DNA from: JASHPR01 sp963729365
GTDB taxonomy: Bacteria; Actinomycetota; Actinomycetes; Streptosporangiales; Streptosporangiaceae
Reading direction: 5' to 3'
Assembly (NCBI GenBank): GCA_963729365.1
Contig: CAVSNQ010000016.1
Coordinates: forward strand, 1-64,000
Length of the DNA stretch: 64,000 nucleotides
Below the pieces are notes generated by a model, which was not told the DNA's origin, searched no databases, and saw only the letters and a program-made list of their open reading frames with translations. This document shows positions 16,445 to 27,016 of this stretch, in pieces (within the stretch, counting starts at the first letter, position 1; every line of letters starts with the position of its first letter). The translations under genes were made by a program, and so were the position numbers.

Positions 16445-19400
16445 ATGACCGGCGGAGCGCTGCGGGCGCGCGCCAGGAGCAGGGCCATTTCCCTTGTCAT
16501 CGCCGCGGTGTCGGTGCCGGCCCTGGTGGCCGCGCAGTCGGTCGCGGCCGTGGCGGCCACCGCTGCGCCTGCGGCGCAGAGCGTGGCCCTGGCGCCGATG
16601 ACGCCGGCGCTGGCCGCTCAGCTGTCGCAGAACGTGACCCAGCACGTGATCGTGATCCTGAGGAGCCAGCTCCCCGCCGCGAGAGTGGGCAGCACCGCCG
16701 CGGCCACCCGCGCCGGCATGATCGCCAGTTACCAGAAGCCGCTGATGAGCGAGCTGAGCGAGGTGCATGCCACCCACATCAAGGCCTACCGGCTGGTCAA
16801 CTCGTTCGCGGCCACGGTCTCGGCGGGCGAGGAGTCGCGACTCAAGGCCAACTCCTCGGTGGCCGAGGTCATCCCGGACGTGACCATCCGCGGGGCCCAG
16901 CCGGAAACGGCCGCCCCGACGCCGACCATCACCACCGCGGCGCGGACCGTCACCCGAGCGTCGGACGCCCCGACGTCGCTGACCCCCCACGTGATCCCCG
17001 GCGCCTGCTCCAGCGGCAAGGCGCAGCTCGACCCGGAGGGGCTCGCGCTGATGGGCGTGGACTCGGACAACCCGCTCCAGCCGACCGCGCGCTCGCTGGG
17101 CATCACCGGCGCCGGCGTCAAGGTGGCCTGGATCGCTGACGGGCTGGACCCGACCAACGTCAACTTCATCCGGCCCAACGGCACGTCGGTGTTCGACCCC
17201 GCCACCGGCGGCGACTACCAGGACTTCAGCGGCGACGGGCCGGGCCAGGTCACCGACGGTGACGAGGCGTTCCTGGACGCGAACTCGATCGCCGGGCAGG
17301 GCATCCACGTGTACAACGTGCAGAAGGGCTTCAGCGCCCAGACCTACCCGACGGCCTGCAACGTCCGGATCGAGGGCGTGGCCCCCGGCGCCAGCCTGGT
17401 CGGGCTCGATGTCTTCAGCTCGTTCGTACGACACGACCGAGTCGAACTTCCTGCAGGCGATCAACTACGCGGTCCAGACCGACCACGTGAACGTGCTCAA
17501 CGAGTCGTTCGGATCCAACCCGTTCCCCGACATCACCGCGCTGGACGCGACCAAGCAGTTCAATGACGCCGCCGTCGCGGCGGGCGTCACGGTCACCTCC
17601 TCCAGCGGCGACGCCGGCTCGGCTAACACGATCGGATCGCCGGCCACTGACCCGAACATCATCTCGGTCGGCGGTTCGACGGACGATCGCTTCTACGCGC
17701 AGACCAACTACGCTGCGGCGCGCTACTTCGCGACGACCGGCTGGCTCAACAACAACATCAGCGCGCTGAGCTCGGGCGGCCTCAACGAGGAGACCGCCGG
17801 CACCGTCAGCCTGGTCGCGCCCGCCGAGCTGAGCTGGGCCTCCTGCAGTACCGACATCGCGATCTACACCGGGTGCACCAGCCCGATCGGCGAAGGGCCC
17901 GGCTTCGAGGAGTCCGGCGGGACCAGCGAGTCCTCCCCGCTGACCGCCGGCGTGGCGGCCCTGGTGATCCAGGCCTACCGGAACACCCACGGCGGGGCCA
18001 GCCCCACCCCGGCGCTGATCAAGCAGATCCTGGTCAGCACGGCGACCGACCTCGGCGCGCCCGCCGATGAGCAGGGCGCAGGCCTGGTCAACGCCTACAA
18101 GGCGGTGCAGCTCGCCGAGTCGATCAACACCAGTACCCCGCACGGCGCCACGCTGCTGAAGTCGGTCAACTCGCTGAGCGCGACCGGCCTGCCCGGCACC
18201 TCGGAGAGCTGGCCGGTCACGGTCACCAACACCGGCTCGGTCCCGCAACTGGTGACCATCAAGGGCCGCGGCTTCGGGCCGGACACGAACGTGCAGAGCG
18301 GCACGGCCACGCTGAACGACGCCACCAGCCCGCAGTTCGCCAACTACCAGGGCATCCAGAACAACTACTCGGTGTTCCACTTCACCGTCCCGCCGGGCCA
18401 GAACCGACTGGTCGCGTCGGACTTCTATCCGGGTAACCCGGCCAACGGCCTGAACGCGCGGGTACGCATGATCCTGATCGACCCACTGGGCCGGTTCGCC
18501 TCGCACTCGTTCCCGCAGGGCGTGGGCAACTTCGACACCGCCGATGTGGTCAACCCGACCCCGGGCACCTGGACCGGCGTGCTGTTCGGCGACGTCGCCT
18601 CGCAGGGCGGGACCAACGGGACCGTCGGCTGGCAGGTCTCGACCGAGAAATTCGCCTCGTTCGGCTCGGTCTCGGCGTCGGTCGTGGCGCTGGCGCCCGG
18701 CCAGAGCAAGACCATCACCGTGTCCGCGACGACCCCGTCCGCGCCGGGTGACGCGGCCGGGTCGGTCGTGTTCAGCTCGAACCTCGGCGCCGGCGGAACC
18801 AGCACGATCCCGGTGACGCTGCGCTCCGAGGTGGACGTCGCCCACGGCGGCGCGTTCAGCGGCACGCTGACCGGCGGCAACGGGCGGTCCCCCGGTCAGG
18901 GACAGGTGGAGTACTACGAGTTCAACGTGGGCAAGAAGGTGCAGAACATCACGGCCAACGTGTCGCTCACCAACGACGAGGGCAACCCGGTCGGCGCCTA
19001 CCTGATCGGCCCGGGCGGCGACGCGCTCGGCTACGGGCAGAACAGTACGAACGGCACCCAGACCCTGTCGCTGACGGCCTACACACTCAACCCCGTCCCC
19101 GGCACCTGGACGCTCATCGTGGACTTCGCCGAGCCGACGGTCGGGAACGAGATCTCCCAGCCGTTCACCGGAAACATCCAGTTCAACAACGTAAGTGTCA
19201 GCGGCTCGCTGCCGAACAACTTTGGCAAGAAGCTGGTCGCGGGCAAGCCGGTGACCGTCCCGGTAACGATCACCAACAACGGCGCGGCGCCGGAGGCCTT
19301 CTTCGCCGACCCGCGACTGAACACCACAGCCAGCATCCAGCTGGCCAGCCTGGTGCCGAACACCGGCCTGCCGCTGCCGCTGACGGTGGAATTCCCGCCG

Positions 19401-19940
19401 CAGTGGATCGTCCCGACGCAGACGTCGAGCGTGTCGGTCTCGGCGAACGCGACGCTGCCGATCATGTTCGATTTCAGCCCGTTCCCTGGTGACCCGGACG
19501 TTGCCAGCGCCAGCAACAGTCCCGGGCCACTGTGCGCGGACACGGAGTCGGCTACCTACACCGCCGCGGGCGGCCTCGTCACGGCAGGCGGATGGGCCAG
19601 CCTGCCATCCGAGTGCGGGCCGTACCCCGCCGGGGCGCCGGCGGGCACGCTCAATTACGTGAACATGACCGCGCAGACCAAGCAGTTCGACAGCACGGTC
19701 ACGTCGGACACCGGCGACTTCTGGCTGGCGTCCACGAACCCGGCAACGCCGTTCTCGCCGATCGTGATCAAACCGGGCGACACCGGCACGATCAACGTGA
19801 CGATCACGCCGTCCGGCGCGTCAGGCACAACGGTGCACGGCACCCTGTACATCGACGACTACGTCAGCGGGGTTCCCCCGTACGGCCAGGTCGCCGGCGA
19901 CGAGCTAGCGGCGCTGCCGTACGCCTACACGATCAAGTAG
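16445..19940 (+). pseudogene. secreted S8 (subtilisin-like) peptidase with a frameshift
   Basis: Two overlapping frames (starting at 16343-16445 and open to 19940) make one large secreted subtilase. After a signal peptide (SRAISLVIAAVSVPALVAAQ) comes an inhibitor-like propeptide, then VKVAWIADGLDPT, AGQGIHVYNV (His), VNVLNESFG (oxyanion Asn) and SGGTSESSPLTAG (Ser). A long beta-rich C-terminal region follows. An extra T near 17423 separates LDVFSS from SYDTTESNF. Removing it restores a protein of about 1165 residues. The Asp motif reads IADG instead of the usual IDTG. Start codons at 16343, 16433 and 16445 are all possible. It may be a true pseudogene or an indel error. Confidence 0.75.
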
Positions 19941-19950
19941 CAGCGCGTCC

Positions 19951-19994
19951 CGCGATCCCGCGGGGGACCGATGATGGTCCCCCGCGGGATCGCG
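19951..19994. terminator. bidirectional 19-bp hairpin terminator
   Basis: A perfect 19-bp stem (arm CGCGATCCCGCGGGGGACC at 19951-19969, complement at 19976-19994) has a 6-base loop. It lies between the converging subtilase and exporter genes and can serve both. Confidence 0.85.
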
Positions 19995-20012
19995 CCCGGG
20001 CGGCGGCTCTTC

Positions 20013-21548
20013 TTAGGAGCCGATCGTCACGTTCCGCCCGGCGAGCGCGGCCCAGACCGCGCCGCAGGCGATGGCCGCGGCCAGAACCACGCCGGTGACC
20101 GACACGGCGTGTGCGGAGACGTGCCGCAGGGAATCGGCCAGCGGATGAACGGGCAGCCGCCCGGCCAGGCTCAGGTAGAGCGTGCCGAACGTGGCCACGC
20201 CGGTCACGATGGCCAGCTGGATGGTCGTCACGATCAGGCCGCTCGCATCGGCCGCGTACTCCACCGGGACCCGCATCAGCGCGCTGGTCATCAGCGGGCT
20301 GAACGCGGCGGCGCTCGCAGCCCCGAGCAGGGTCAGCGCCAGGTAGAGGCCGACACCCCCGGCCCCGCCGCCGTGCAACGCCGCGGCCAGCCCGAGCAGG
20401 GCCACGGCCTCGGCGGCGAATCCGGCGATGTTCACCGCATGGTGGGCGCGGGCCGGGAAGCGCCGCCACGCCAGGCTCACGACGGCGAACGCAACCCCGG
20501 TCGGGGCGAACGTCAGCGCCGCGTGCAGCGCGGAGTAGCCCAGGGCTTCCTGCAGATGCAGGGTCAGGGCGAACAGGAAGCCGCTGAACGCGGCCATGAC
20601 CACGAACAGGGCGGCGATCGAGCTGGCCAGGCCGGGCAGCCGGAGCACCTGGCCGCTCACGATCGGATGCCCGCCGCGCCCGGACACCCAGCGCTCGACG
20701 GCCACGAACGCCCCGATTCCCGCGGCGCTGGCGGCCAGGCAGGCCCAGCCCCAGGTCGGCCAGTGTTCCTCCTGGCCTTCCACGAGCGGCAGCACGAACG
20801 CGAGGACCACCAGGCCCAGCATGGCCACCCCGGCCAGGTCAAGACGATCCCGGCGTCCGCCGCCGCTGCCCGCCGGCCCGCTACGGACGCCCGGCAGCCA
20901 GCGGATCCCGGCGGCCAGGAGCGCGAGCCCGATCGGCACGTTGACCAGGAACAGCGGCCGCCACGCCGTGCCCGCCACGTCAGCGCTGATCAGCAGCCCG
21001 CCGGCGATCTGGCCGAGCAGCGCGCCGCAGGCCAGCACCGCCGAGTAGATGGTCATCGCGCGCGCTCGCGCCTCTCCGGCGAAGCCGCGCTGGATGAGGC
21101 TGAGCACCTGCGGGATCATCATCGCGGCGCCCGCGCCCTGCAGGAAGCGCAGCGCGATCAGCTGGCCGGCCGTTCCGGCGAGCCCGCAGCCGAGCGAGGC
21201 GAGCGTGAACACCGCCGCTCCGGACAGGAACATCCTGGCGTAGCCGAGTACGGCGCCCAATCGCGCCCCGGTCACCAGGAGCACGGCGTAGGCGATCGTG
21301 TAGCCGGCCACGATGAGCTGCAGGCTGGCGCCTGACGCGTGCAGGCGGGCATGGATGGTGGGCAGCCCGACATTGACGATGAACACGTCGATGACGGCCA
21401 TCAGCTGCCCGGTAAGGATGATCGCGAGCAGCGCTCCCGGCCGGGCGGAACGGCCGTTGCCCGGCGCGGCAGCGTGCCGCGCCCGTGCCCGGCCGCCGTC
21501 GACAGCGGGGCTGCTCACTGGCTGGCTGGCTGTCGTATCCGTTGTCAT
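20013..21548 (-). CDS. MFS exporter, DHA2 (EmrB/QacA) family
   Basis: A membrane exporter of about 511 residues. The first helix has MAVIDVFIVNVGLPTI, and motif A appears as GARLGAVLGYARMF with weakened basic residues. The hydrophobic pattern fits 14 helices with the DHA2 motif GPLLG region present as ALLGQIAGGLLI. The frame is open to 21743, but the ATG at 21548 (MTTDTTASQPVS), about 40 residues before the first helix, is the sensible start. No regulator is adjacent, unlike the exporter at 1115. Substrate is unknown. Confidence 0.85.
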   Translation of the reverse strand: MTTDTTASQPVSSPAVDGGRARARHAAAPGNGRSARPGALLAIILTGQLMAVIDVFIVNVGLPTIHARLHASGASLQLIVAGYTIAYAVLLVTGARLGAVLGYARMFLSGAAVFTLASLGCGLAGTAGQLIALRFLQGAGAAMMIPQVLSLIQRGFAGEARARAMTIYSAVLACGALLGQIAGGLLISADVAGTAWRPLFLVNVPIGLALLAAGIRWLPGVRSGPAGSGGGRRDRLDLAGVAMLGLVVLAFVLPLVEGQEEHWPTWGWACLAASAAGIGAFVAVERWVSGRGGHPIVSGQVLRLPGLASSIAALFVVMAAFSGFLFALTLHLQEALGYSALHAALTFAPTGVAFAVVSLAWRRFPARAHHAVNIAGFAAEAVALLGLAAALHGGGAGGVGLYLALTLLGAASAAAFSPLMTSALMRVPVEYAADASGLIVTTIQLAIVTGVATFGTLYLSLAGRLPVHPLADSLRHVSAHAVSVTGVVLAAAIACGAVWAALAGRNVTIGS

Positions 21549-21890
21549 AAGCCCAGCGTGCTGCGGCCGGGATGCAGGTACCGAGAGCCCAGTTATCCTG
21601 GGACTGCAAGTGCTACCTTCGCGGCCTGACGTGGCCCAGCGGCCGTGACATGATTGCGTGCCTCGGCGCCTACGGCAGGATGGCGTGGACAACCGTCCGC
21701 ATGGGAGCACATGAGTACATAGGGTGACGACTTCACGACTCATGGTAAACCTACGTCGTCAGCTCGGCGTCCTCACAGTGCACGACGCGCAACCGCCGCG
21801 CGGCAGGTGGCCCCCGTTGGCCCAGGGCGGGAAGCAAGGCAAACAGCGCATGACTTTCAGCGAAAGCGAGACAGGTGAAGGCGATCGCCG
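21549..21890. other. gene-free stretch upstream of exporter
   Basis: No supported gene is seen. Several short frames exist on both strands but lack ribosome sites and family resemblance. It should hold the promoter of the exporter on the minus strand and of the small gene at 21891 on the plus strand. Confidence 0.4.
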
Positions 21891-22205
21891 ATGTCGCTCC
21901 CGCCCTGGGCTGAGTCGGCCGTCGAGCTAGAGGCCATGGCTGAGTGGATCGAGGACGAGCTCGCGGGAGGCGCGCCGCCGAAGTGGGTGGCCCAGGTCGC
22001 CGCCGCCGGGGCGGTGTACTTCGCCGACCGGATCCGGGCGCGGGGCGCGGGCGAGCCAGTGCCACCGGTTTACGAGACGTCCCGGGAGCCTTGCGTGCCC
22101 GCGGCATACCCAGAACCGGCGCGCCGGCCGGGTGCCGGGCGGCCGGTCACCGACCGCTGGCCAGTTCCTGGATCAGGCCGTAGCCGATCGCTTCGTCCAC
22201 GGTGA
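21891..22205 (+). CDS. small hypothetical protein
   Basis: A 104-residue frame with normal codon bias in its first 50 codons and a purine-rich GGTGAAGG site about 14 bases before the ATG. The N-terminal half is acidic and helical (MAEWIEDELAGGAPPKWVAQ, AVYFADRIRARG). The C-terminal half is Pro/Arg-rich and overlaps the end of the convergent ClpP-like gene by 59 bp. No family is recognised; the last third may not be conserved. Confidence 0.45.
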   Translation: MSLPPWAESAVELEAMAEWIEDELAGGAPPKWVAQVAAAGAVYFADRIRARGAGEPVPPVYETSREPCVPAAYPEPARRPGAGRPVTDRWPVPGSGRSRSLRPR

Positions 22206-22821
22206 GATAGCGGCTGCGCCTGGCGTCGGCCCGGATCTCGTCCACTTCGCGGTCGGTGACGCTGGCCAGCCGCAGGTAGAGCGCATCAAGCTGCATCCTG
22301 ACCTGTTCCTCGCGGGAGCTCAGCGACGTCGCGCTGCCCTCGAAGCCCAGCCGCGGCTCGGACAGCATGAACACCGCGTTCGGATAGGCGCGCCGCTCGG
22401 TGGCGGCGGCGAGGATGCCGAGAGCCGGGCCGCTGACCTGGCCGCCTGCGTAGGCATGCACCGGGACGCGCAGCACGTCGAGGACTCCCATGACCGTGAG
22501 GGCGGCGGCGAGTCCGGCCGTCAGACCCTGGACCTCGAGGCGGATCGGGTCGTTGCGCTCGGCATCCAGGGTCAGCAGCTGCGCGCACAGGCTGGTTGCC
22601 GCCTCGTCGTCGAGTTCGCCGTGCAGCATCACGATCCGCCGCTCAAACAGGCGCTCATACACCTGGCCGGGCCACTGCGGGCGGTCCGGCCACGCCCGGG
22701 ACGGCGTGACGAACGGCGGCGCGACCTCCGGCCGCGGCGGGATGGCCGGTGCTGGCGGGCGGCCTGGCCGGGGCGGGATGTCCGGCGGAGGCGGGAACGA
22801 GTCAGCTGCCGAAGGAACCAT
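22147..22821 (-). CDS. ClpP-fold protein lacking the catalytic histidine
   Basis: About 224 residues: a Pro-rich N-terminus (PPPPDIPPRPGRPP) followed by a ClpP/crotonase fold. The ClpP serine region AGGQVSGPALGILAAAT keeps a Ser. Where ClpP has the MIHQP histidine motif this protein has MLSEPRLGF, so His is replaced. The end motif YLTVDEAIGYGLIQEL is typical of ClpP. It is probably a pseudoprotease or has altered chemistry. The start is uncertain (22821 or 22833, with GAGAGG upstream). It overlaps the end of the upstream XRE gene by about 20 bp, so the two are co-translated. Confidence 0.75.
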   Translation of the reverse strand: MVPSAADSFPPPPDIPPRPGRPPAPAIPPRPEVAPPFVTPSRAWPDRPQWPGQVYERLFERRIVMLHGELDDEAATSLCAQLLTLDAERNDPIRLEVQGLTAGLAAALTVMGVLDVLRVPVHAYAGGQVSGPALGILAAATERRAYPNAVFMLSEPRLGFEGSATSLSSREEQVRMQLDALYLRLASVTDREVDEIRADARRSRYLTVDEAIGYGLIQELASGR

Positions 22822-23155
22822 GGCCGGATGCATCCTCTCGCCGTACAGTCGGCACCGCGCCCTGCAGCCGCCAGGTGATCTGGCAGCCGATCGCGGCCGC
22901 ATAACGCTCCAGGGTCGAGGCGCGCGCGTCGGCGTCGCCCGATTCCAGCCTGGCCACCGCCGACTGTGAGGTGCCCATGCGAGCCGCCACCTCGGTCTGG
23001 GAGAGCCGGGCAGCCTGGCGTTCCGCGGTCAGCTCCGTGACCAGGCGGCGGCGCTCGGCGGCCATGCGGCGCAGCGCCATCTCGCGGAATCCGGGCAGCA
23101 GGGGCAGCTGCTCGCCGGCCGCCTCCGGCCGTGTCCGGGCTTCCTCTTCGTTCAT
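22802..23155 (-). CDS. XRE family helix-turn-helix regulator
   Basis: A 117-residue DNA-binding protein. The lambda-repressor-like HTH is RLSQTEVAARMGTSQSAVAR with ESGDADARASTLERYAAAIG following (about residues 50-92). The N-terminal 45 residues are helical and charged. A 16-bp palindrome lies just upstream of the start, suggesting autoregulation. It is the first gene of a two-gene unit with the ClpP-like protein, an arrangement resembling an antitoxin-style regulator and partner, though no toxin family is recognised. Confidence 0.8.
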   Translation of the reverse strand: MNEEEARTRPEAAGEQLPLLPGFREMALRRMAAERRRLVTELTAERQAARLSQTEVAARMGTSQSAVARLESGDADARASTLERYAAAIGCQITWRLQGAVPTVRREDASGHGSFGS

Positions 23156-23167
23156 ATCGCCAAAGAT

Positions 23168-23183
23168 ATCTCATATTTGAGAT
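23168..23183. promoter_or_regulatory. 16-bp palindrome, likely XRE operator
   Basis: ATCTCA-TATT-TGAGAT is a perfect inverted repeat with 6-bp arms, in an AT-rich spot 12 bp upstream of the XRE start. Location and symmetry suggest an operator overlapping the promoter of the XRE-ClpP-like unit. Binding is inferred. Confidence 0.6.
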
Positions 23184-23314
23184 TAGGCGGGTCGTGCCTG
23201 GTCCGGCCACCGCCGTGGACAACGTGCTGGTGAGCTTCGCCGAAGCCATCGAGAAACCGGGACCCCGGGATTCCGGGTCAGCGCAGACCGCCCGGGTGAG
23301 CTGATGGCCCCGCG

Positions 23315-23788
23315 TCAGGGCGCGCTGGTGCCGGTTCGCCCGTACCGGTCCTCGAGCCGGACCACATCCTCGCGCCATCCGGGATAGGCCGTGGATGCCT
23401 CGGCGAAGTCCAGGTCCGAGATCGCGGTGATCCGGTGCAGCACGCCCGCGGGAAGGTGGATCGTCTCGCCCGGGCCGAATCGCCGGTCGGTCAGCTGATC
23501 GGCCGACGGGCCGTACTGGACCAGCGCCTCGCCGGAAATGACGCTTATCGTCTCCTCCTTCTCGTTGTGGTACTGGAGACTCAGCGAGTGGCCCGCGTTG
23601 ACGTGGATGATCTTGCCGATGTACTTGTCGTCGACGGCCGCGAAGATCAGCTCATGCCCCCAGGGCTTGTCCTGCCGTGCCGCCCGGTACACCTCGGCCT
23701 GCGGGACCGGCGCAGACCCGGCGGCAGCGTTCTGGGCACTGGTCACGGCAACCTCCGTCATCTCGCGGTCGGCTTCGGGCACCAGCAT
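23315..23788 (-). CDS. cupin-domain protein, mannose-6-phosphate isomerase type II-like
   Basis: A 157-residue single cupin. The metal-binding motif LSLQYHNEKEETISVISGEA contains the His and Glu ligands, with a later His in LPAGVLHRITA. The sequence resembles the C-terminal isomerase domain of bifunctional GDP-mannose pyrophosphorylase/phosphomannose isomerase, but there is no pyrophosphorylase domain. It may act on a sugar phosphate or be a stand-alone cupin. Starts at 23788 or 23761 are both possible. Confidence 0.75.
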   Translation of the reverse strand: MLVPEADREMTEVAVTSAQNAAAGSAPVPQAEVYRAARQDKPWGHELIFAAVDDKYIGKIIHVNAGHSLSLQYHNEKEETISVISGEALVQYGPSADQLTDRRFGPGETIHLPAGVLHRITAISDLDFAEASTAYPGWREDVVRLEDRYGRTGTSAP

Positions 23789-23904
23789 CCTATGTTTGGC
23801 CGGCCTTCAGGCCGAAGCGGCCGATTATCTCCTCGCCGAGCCGGTCCGGGGTGGCGGCGGTATCGAGCACGATCAGCTGCGGTGTCTTCTGCGGTGGCTG
23901 GCGC

Positions 23905-24557
23905 TCACCGAATGCGCGCGGCAACGCGGCGGGCCCAGCGGACCTGGCGGAGCCTGGCCACCCAGGCCAGGCCCAGCAGCAGCGAGGTACCGGCCAGCAC
24001 CAGCCACGCGATCGGTGACCGGCCGGGCTTCGGCGGGACGGCGGCGAGACTGGCGCCGCCGCCCGCCACTGCCTTGATGCCCGCGGAGTCTTGCTGCGCG
24101 CTGATGGCCAGGTGATCACGGCCACCGAGCACGACCAGGGTGTTGCTGCTGCCCGAGGCCAGCCTTACCCGGGCGGTCGCGTGCTCCCTGGCGCCCACCA
24201 CGCGCACGGTCCAGGTGCCGGGGCGCACTGAGCGGTACGGCGTGACGCTGCCGAAGTCCTGGTCGCGCGACAGCGCCCGGCCGTCGACGGTCACGGTCAC
24301 CCGGTGCGGTCGCAGCGACGCCTGGATCACCCGCACCATGGCGGTGCCGGGCTGATCGCCGGCCCGGCCGGCGCGGGACGCGGCGGCCGCCGGGCGTAAT
24401 GCCCGACGCGTGAGTGAGATGGCGCGGAGGCTGCGGTCGCGGAAACAGGAGGCCCGGCCGTGAAGGCAGCGGGGATGACGTAACCCAGAAGGCCGGCCCA
24501 GACCGCCACGACGGCAAGCAGCCGGGCGACGCGTAAGGCCTTCGCGGAGGAGTTCAT
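23905..24557 (-). pseudogene. secreted DUF4397-like protein with apparent frameshift
   Basis: A well-placed ATG at 24557 with GAGGA upstream begins a signal peptide (VARLLAVVAVWAGLLGYVIP) in one frame. The downstream domain (MVRVIQASLRPHRVTVTVDG, then VTPYRSVRPGTWTVRVVG), which resembles DUF4397 beta-sandwiches, is in another frame open to 23905. It ends with a hydrophobic anchor (IAWLVLAGTSLLLGLAWVA). The switch must occur around 24370-24440. It would be a cell-surface protein. It lies 48 bp downstream of the TPR/membrane gene in the same direction, as a likely operon. Confidence 0.6.
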
Positions 24558-24605
24558 TTGTTCCTCTTCCTTCGCCGGGCGCCACTACTGGCCCGGGCCG
24601 TTTGA

Positions 24606-26590
24606 TCAGGCCGGGGGACCGGCCCCCGCCGCAGAGCTTGGGGTGGCGAGCTGCCCGAGCAATCCGAGCGGGCTCGGGCCGGCGAACCCGACACGCACGG
24701 CCGCCTGGCCGCCGGGCAGCTGGATGGGACGGATGACCGCGGCCAGGTAGGGCGCTTGCTGCGCACGCAGGAAGGCGAGCATCGCCGCGTCGGCCGGGCC
24801 CGCTAGCTCGACAGAACGCAACGGCACCCCCGGGCTGGCGCCGGGTGCTGGCTCGCCGAAGGAAATGATCCGGAGCGGATGCGCGGCGGGACGCAGTCCG
24901 GCCAGGACCGCGAGCGTCACCAGCAGCCGTGAGTCCACCGAACCATCGGACAGTGACCCGCGGGCGCTGGCCGAGGCGCTGATGTCAGGATTGCGCAGCA
25001 GCTGGGCGCCGGCCTGGCGGCGGGCGGCCAGATCCGCGGCCAGCGCGTCCCGGTAGGCGACCGCGCCGTCGTGCGCCACCGCCCGTATCTCGACGCGTGC
25101 CCCGCCCGAGCCGAAGCTGGCCAGCACGGCCGGCGCGTACCCGCCGGCCAGGAGGCGGCCGAACTCGCTCCGCACCGCCCTGGTCACCACGACCACGTCC
25201 GAGCCGAGCGGGCCGCCGCCTCGGGGCCGAGCATCAGCAGGTCGCCGGCTGGAACTCCGCTGATCTCCAGCTCCGAGCACATGGCCGGATCGCAGGACAC
25301 GATCGCGCTCCGGCTGATCTGCCCGGCCACCCAGGCTGCGGCCTCCCGGCCCGCGGCGGCCGGGCCGGACTCCGCGGCGGACGGCGGCGCGGGGCTGGCC
25401 GCGCCGGCCGAGGTGAGCATGGTGAAGATCTCGGTGACCGACAGCGCGAGCAGGCCCAGCGCCAGGCCGGCCAGGGCAGGCATGTGCCACTGGGCGGCCT
25501 GGCCGGTGAGGCGCTTCCATGCCGCCAGCCGTCTTCGGGTGGCCCGCGGCGTGACCGGGGCGGCTGCCTCGGCGGGGTGCGGCGCGGCCTCGGCCAGAGT
25601 TGCGGGCGGGTGGCCCGGGGTGGCGGCCGGGTCGCCCGGGGTGGCGGCCGGGTCGGCCGGGGTCGTGGCCGGGTCGCCCGGGGTGGCGGCCGGGGTCGCG
25701 GCCGGGTCGCCCGGGTCGGCTGGGTCGCTGGTTTCATTCGCGAACTGCTGGTAGCAGAGTTCCGCCGTGGCGTAGTCGCCCCGGGCCTGGGCGACGACGC
25801 CGAGGCTGTAGCGGCAGCGGGCCACGCCGGCCCGGTCGCCGGCCGCCGCGAAGATGTCCAGGGCCTGCTGGAAGCAGCGCTCGGCCGCGACGTAGTCGGC
25901 GCTGACCTGCGCGATCTTGCCGAGCTCGTAAATCCAGGCGGCGCGCTGGGCGGAGTGCTGCGGGAGCCGGACGAGCGTGTCGCCGATCAGGGCGGCCTCG
26001 TGGCCGAAATCCCCGCGGGCATGCAGTTGCGAGCACGCCGTCTCCGTCAGCTGGCAGGCCTGAGTCGTCTCGCCCGCCGCCAGCAGATGGTAACGGGCCT
26101 CGATCAGGTCGTGCAGGTCATCGCTGGGTCCCTGGGGCCAGGCTGCCGTCCGCCAGCGCCAGTACTCGGCCGCGCGCCGGTGCGCGGCGGCCAGGTCAGG
26201 CCCCTGGCCCGCGGCCTCAAGCGCACGGCTCAGCTCGTCGGCTGTCCAGCGGTCGACGAAGACGGTGCCCAGGGTGGCGAAGCCGAGGGTCAGCAGGCCG
26301 GCCGACTGGCACTCGGCGATCATGTCGTCCAGGTCGGCCGGTTCCAGGTATGGCGGCACCGGGCCGGGCCGGCCGGGAGCCCACGCTGCCGCTGAATCGG
26401 GCCGGCCGACCTGGAACAGCAGCGCGTTGCGATCAGCCGGTTCACGGTAAACCGACGCGCCGACCAGCAGCCGCCCGGCCCCGGAGGCCAGGATTTCAGC
26501 GAGCGCGGCGATTCGCGCATCGCCGGTCTGCGGGCTGCCATTTTCTGCGGACCCGGCGGGACCAGGCAGCGCAGCGCGGTAACCGGTCAC
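24606..26590 (-). pseudogene. TPR-membrane protein with extracytoplasmic domain, frameshifted
   Basis: Two frames (25184-26590 and the continuation to 24606) form one gene. The N-terminal part resembles the end of STAND ATPases: a winged-helix-like region and TPR-type helices (CFQQALDIFAAAGDRAGVAR), but no P-loop, so an ATPase domain may have been lost. Then come a Pro-Ala-Thr repeat linker (GDPAATPGDPATTPADPAAT), one membrane helix (ALAGLALGLLALSVTEIFTM) and an extracytoplasmic domain of about 280 residues. The shift lies at 25200-25215, where LLMLGPEA should join PLGSDVVVVTRAV. Role is unknown. Confidence 0.6.
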
Positions 26591-27016
26591 GTCCGCGCAA
26601 TCCGTAACCTGAGGCCGGTAACTCGCACATGTATCTCTTTCGCCAACACATTGCTCCCTCGTCGCATAGCAGACAGCGGCGATACGAGGGATTTATAACA
26701 TAGGGCGAGCCGCGGCAGCGCCCTTTCTACAGTTGCAATCTGCAAAGCGCATGCCAGAATTAGCAGTAAACGTTAATAGCGAGGCGATAGTAGTCGCTAA
26801 CAATTCTGCTGGCTTTCGGGCGCTTTACAGCCATCGGTGCCCTTAGTGCCACCTCGGCCCGCGCGCTGTCCTGGATGTCCGGCTCGGGCCGCGCTGGGCT
26901 GGCTGGCCGGGTCCGCCCAGCCGCTCTCATGATCGTGGTTGACTGATGACCGCATCCGTCGCCGATCAACCACGATCACGAAAATGTCGGCTCCGGACGG
27001 CTTTGCTAATAATGAC
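26591..27016. other. AT-richer gene-free stretch
   Basis: No supported gene. Base composition is visibly less GC-rich between 26640 and 26830. It may contain the promoter of the TPR-membrane gene. The frame of that gene remains open upstream of its GTG, so part of an older 5' end may lie here. Confidence 0.35.

Noticed and set aside
25600..25735. Regular GC-rich repeats resembling a short CRISPR-like or satellite array
   Set aside because: They are in frame within the TPR-membrane gene and encode a Pro-Ala-Thr linker; no spacers or cas genes are present.
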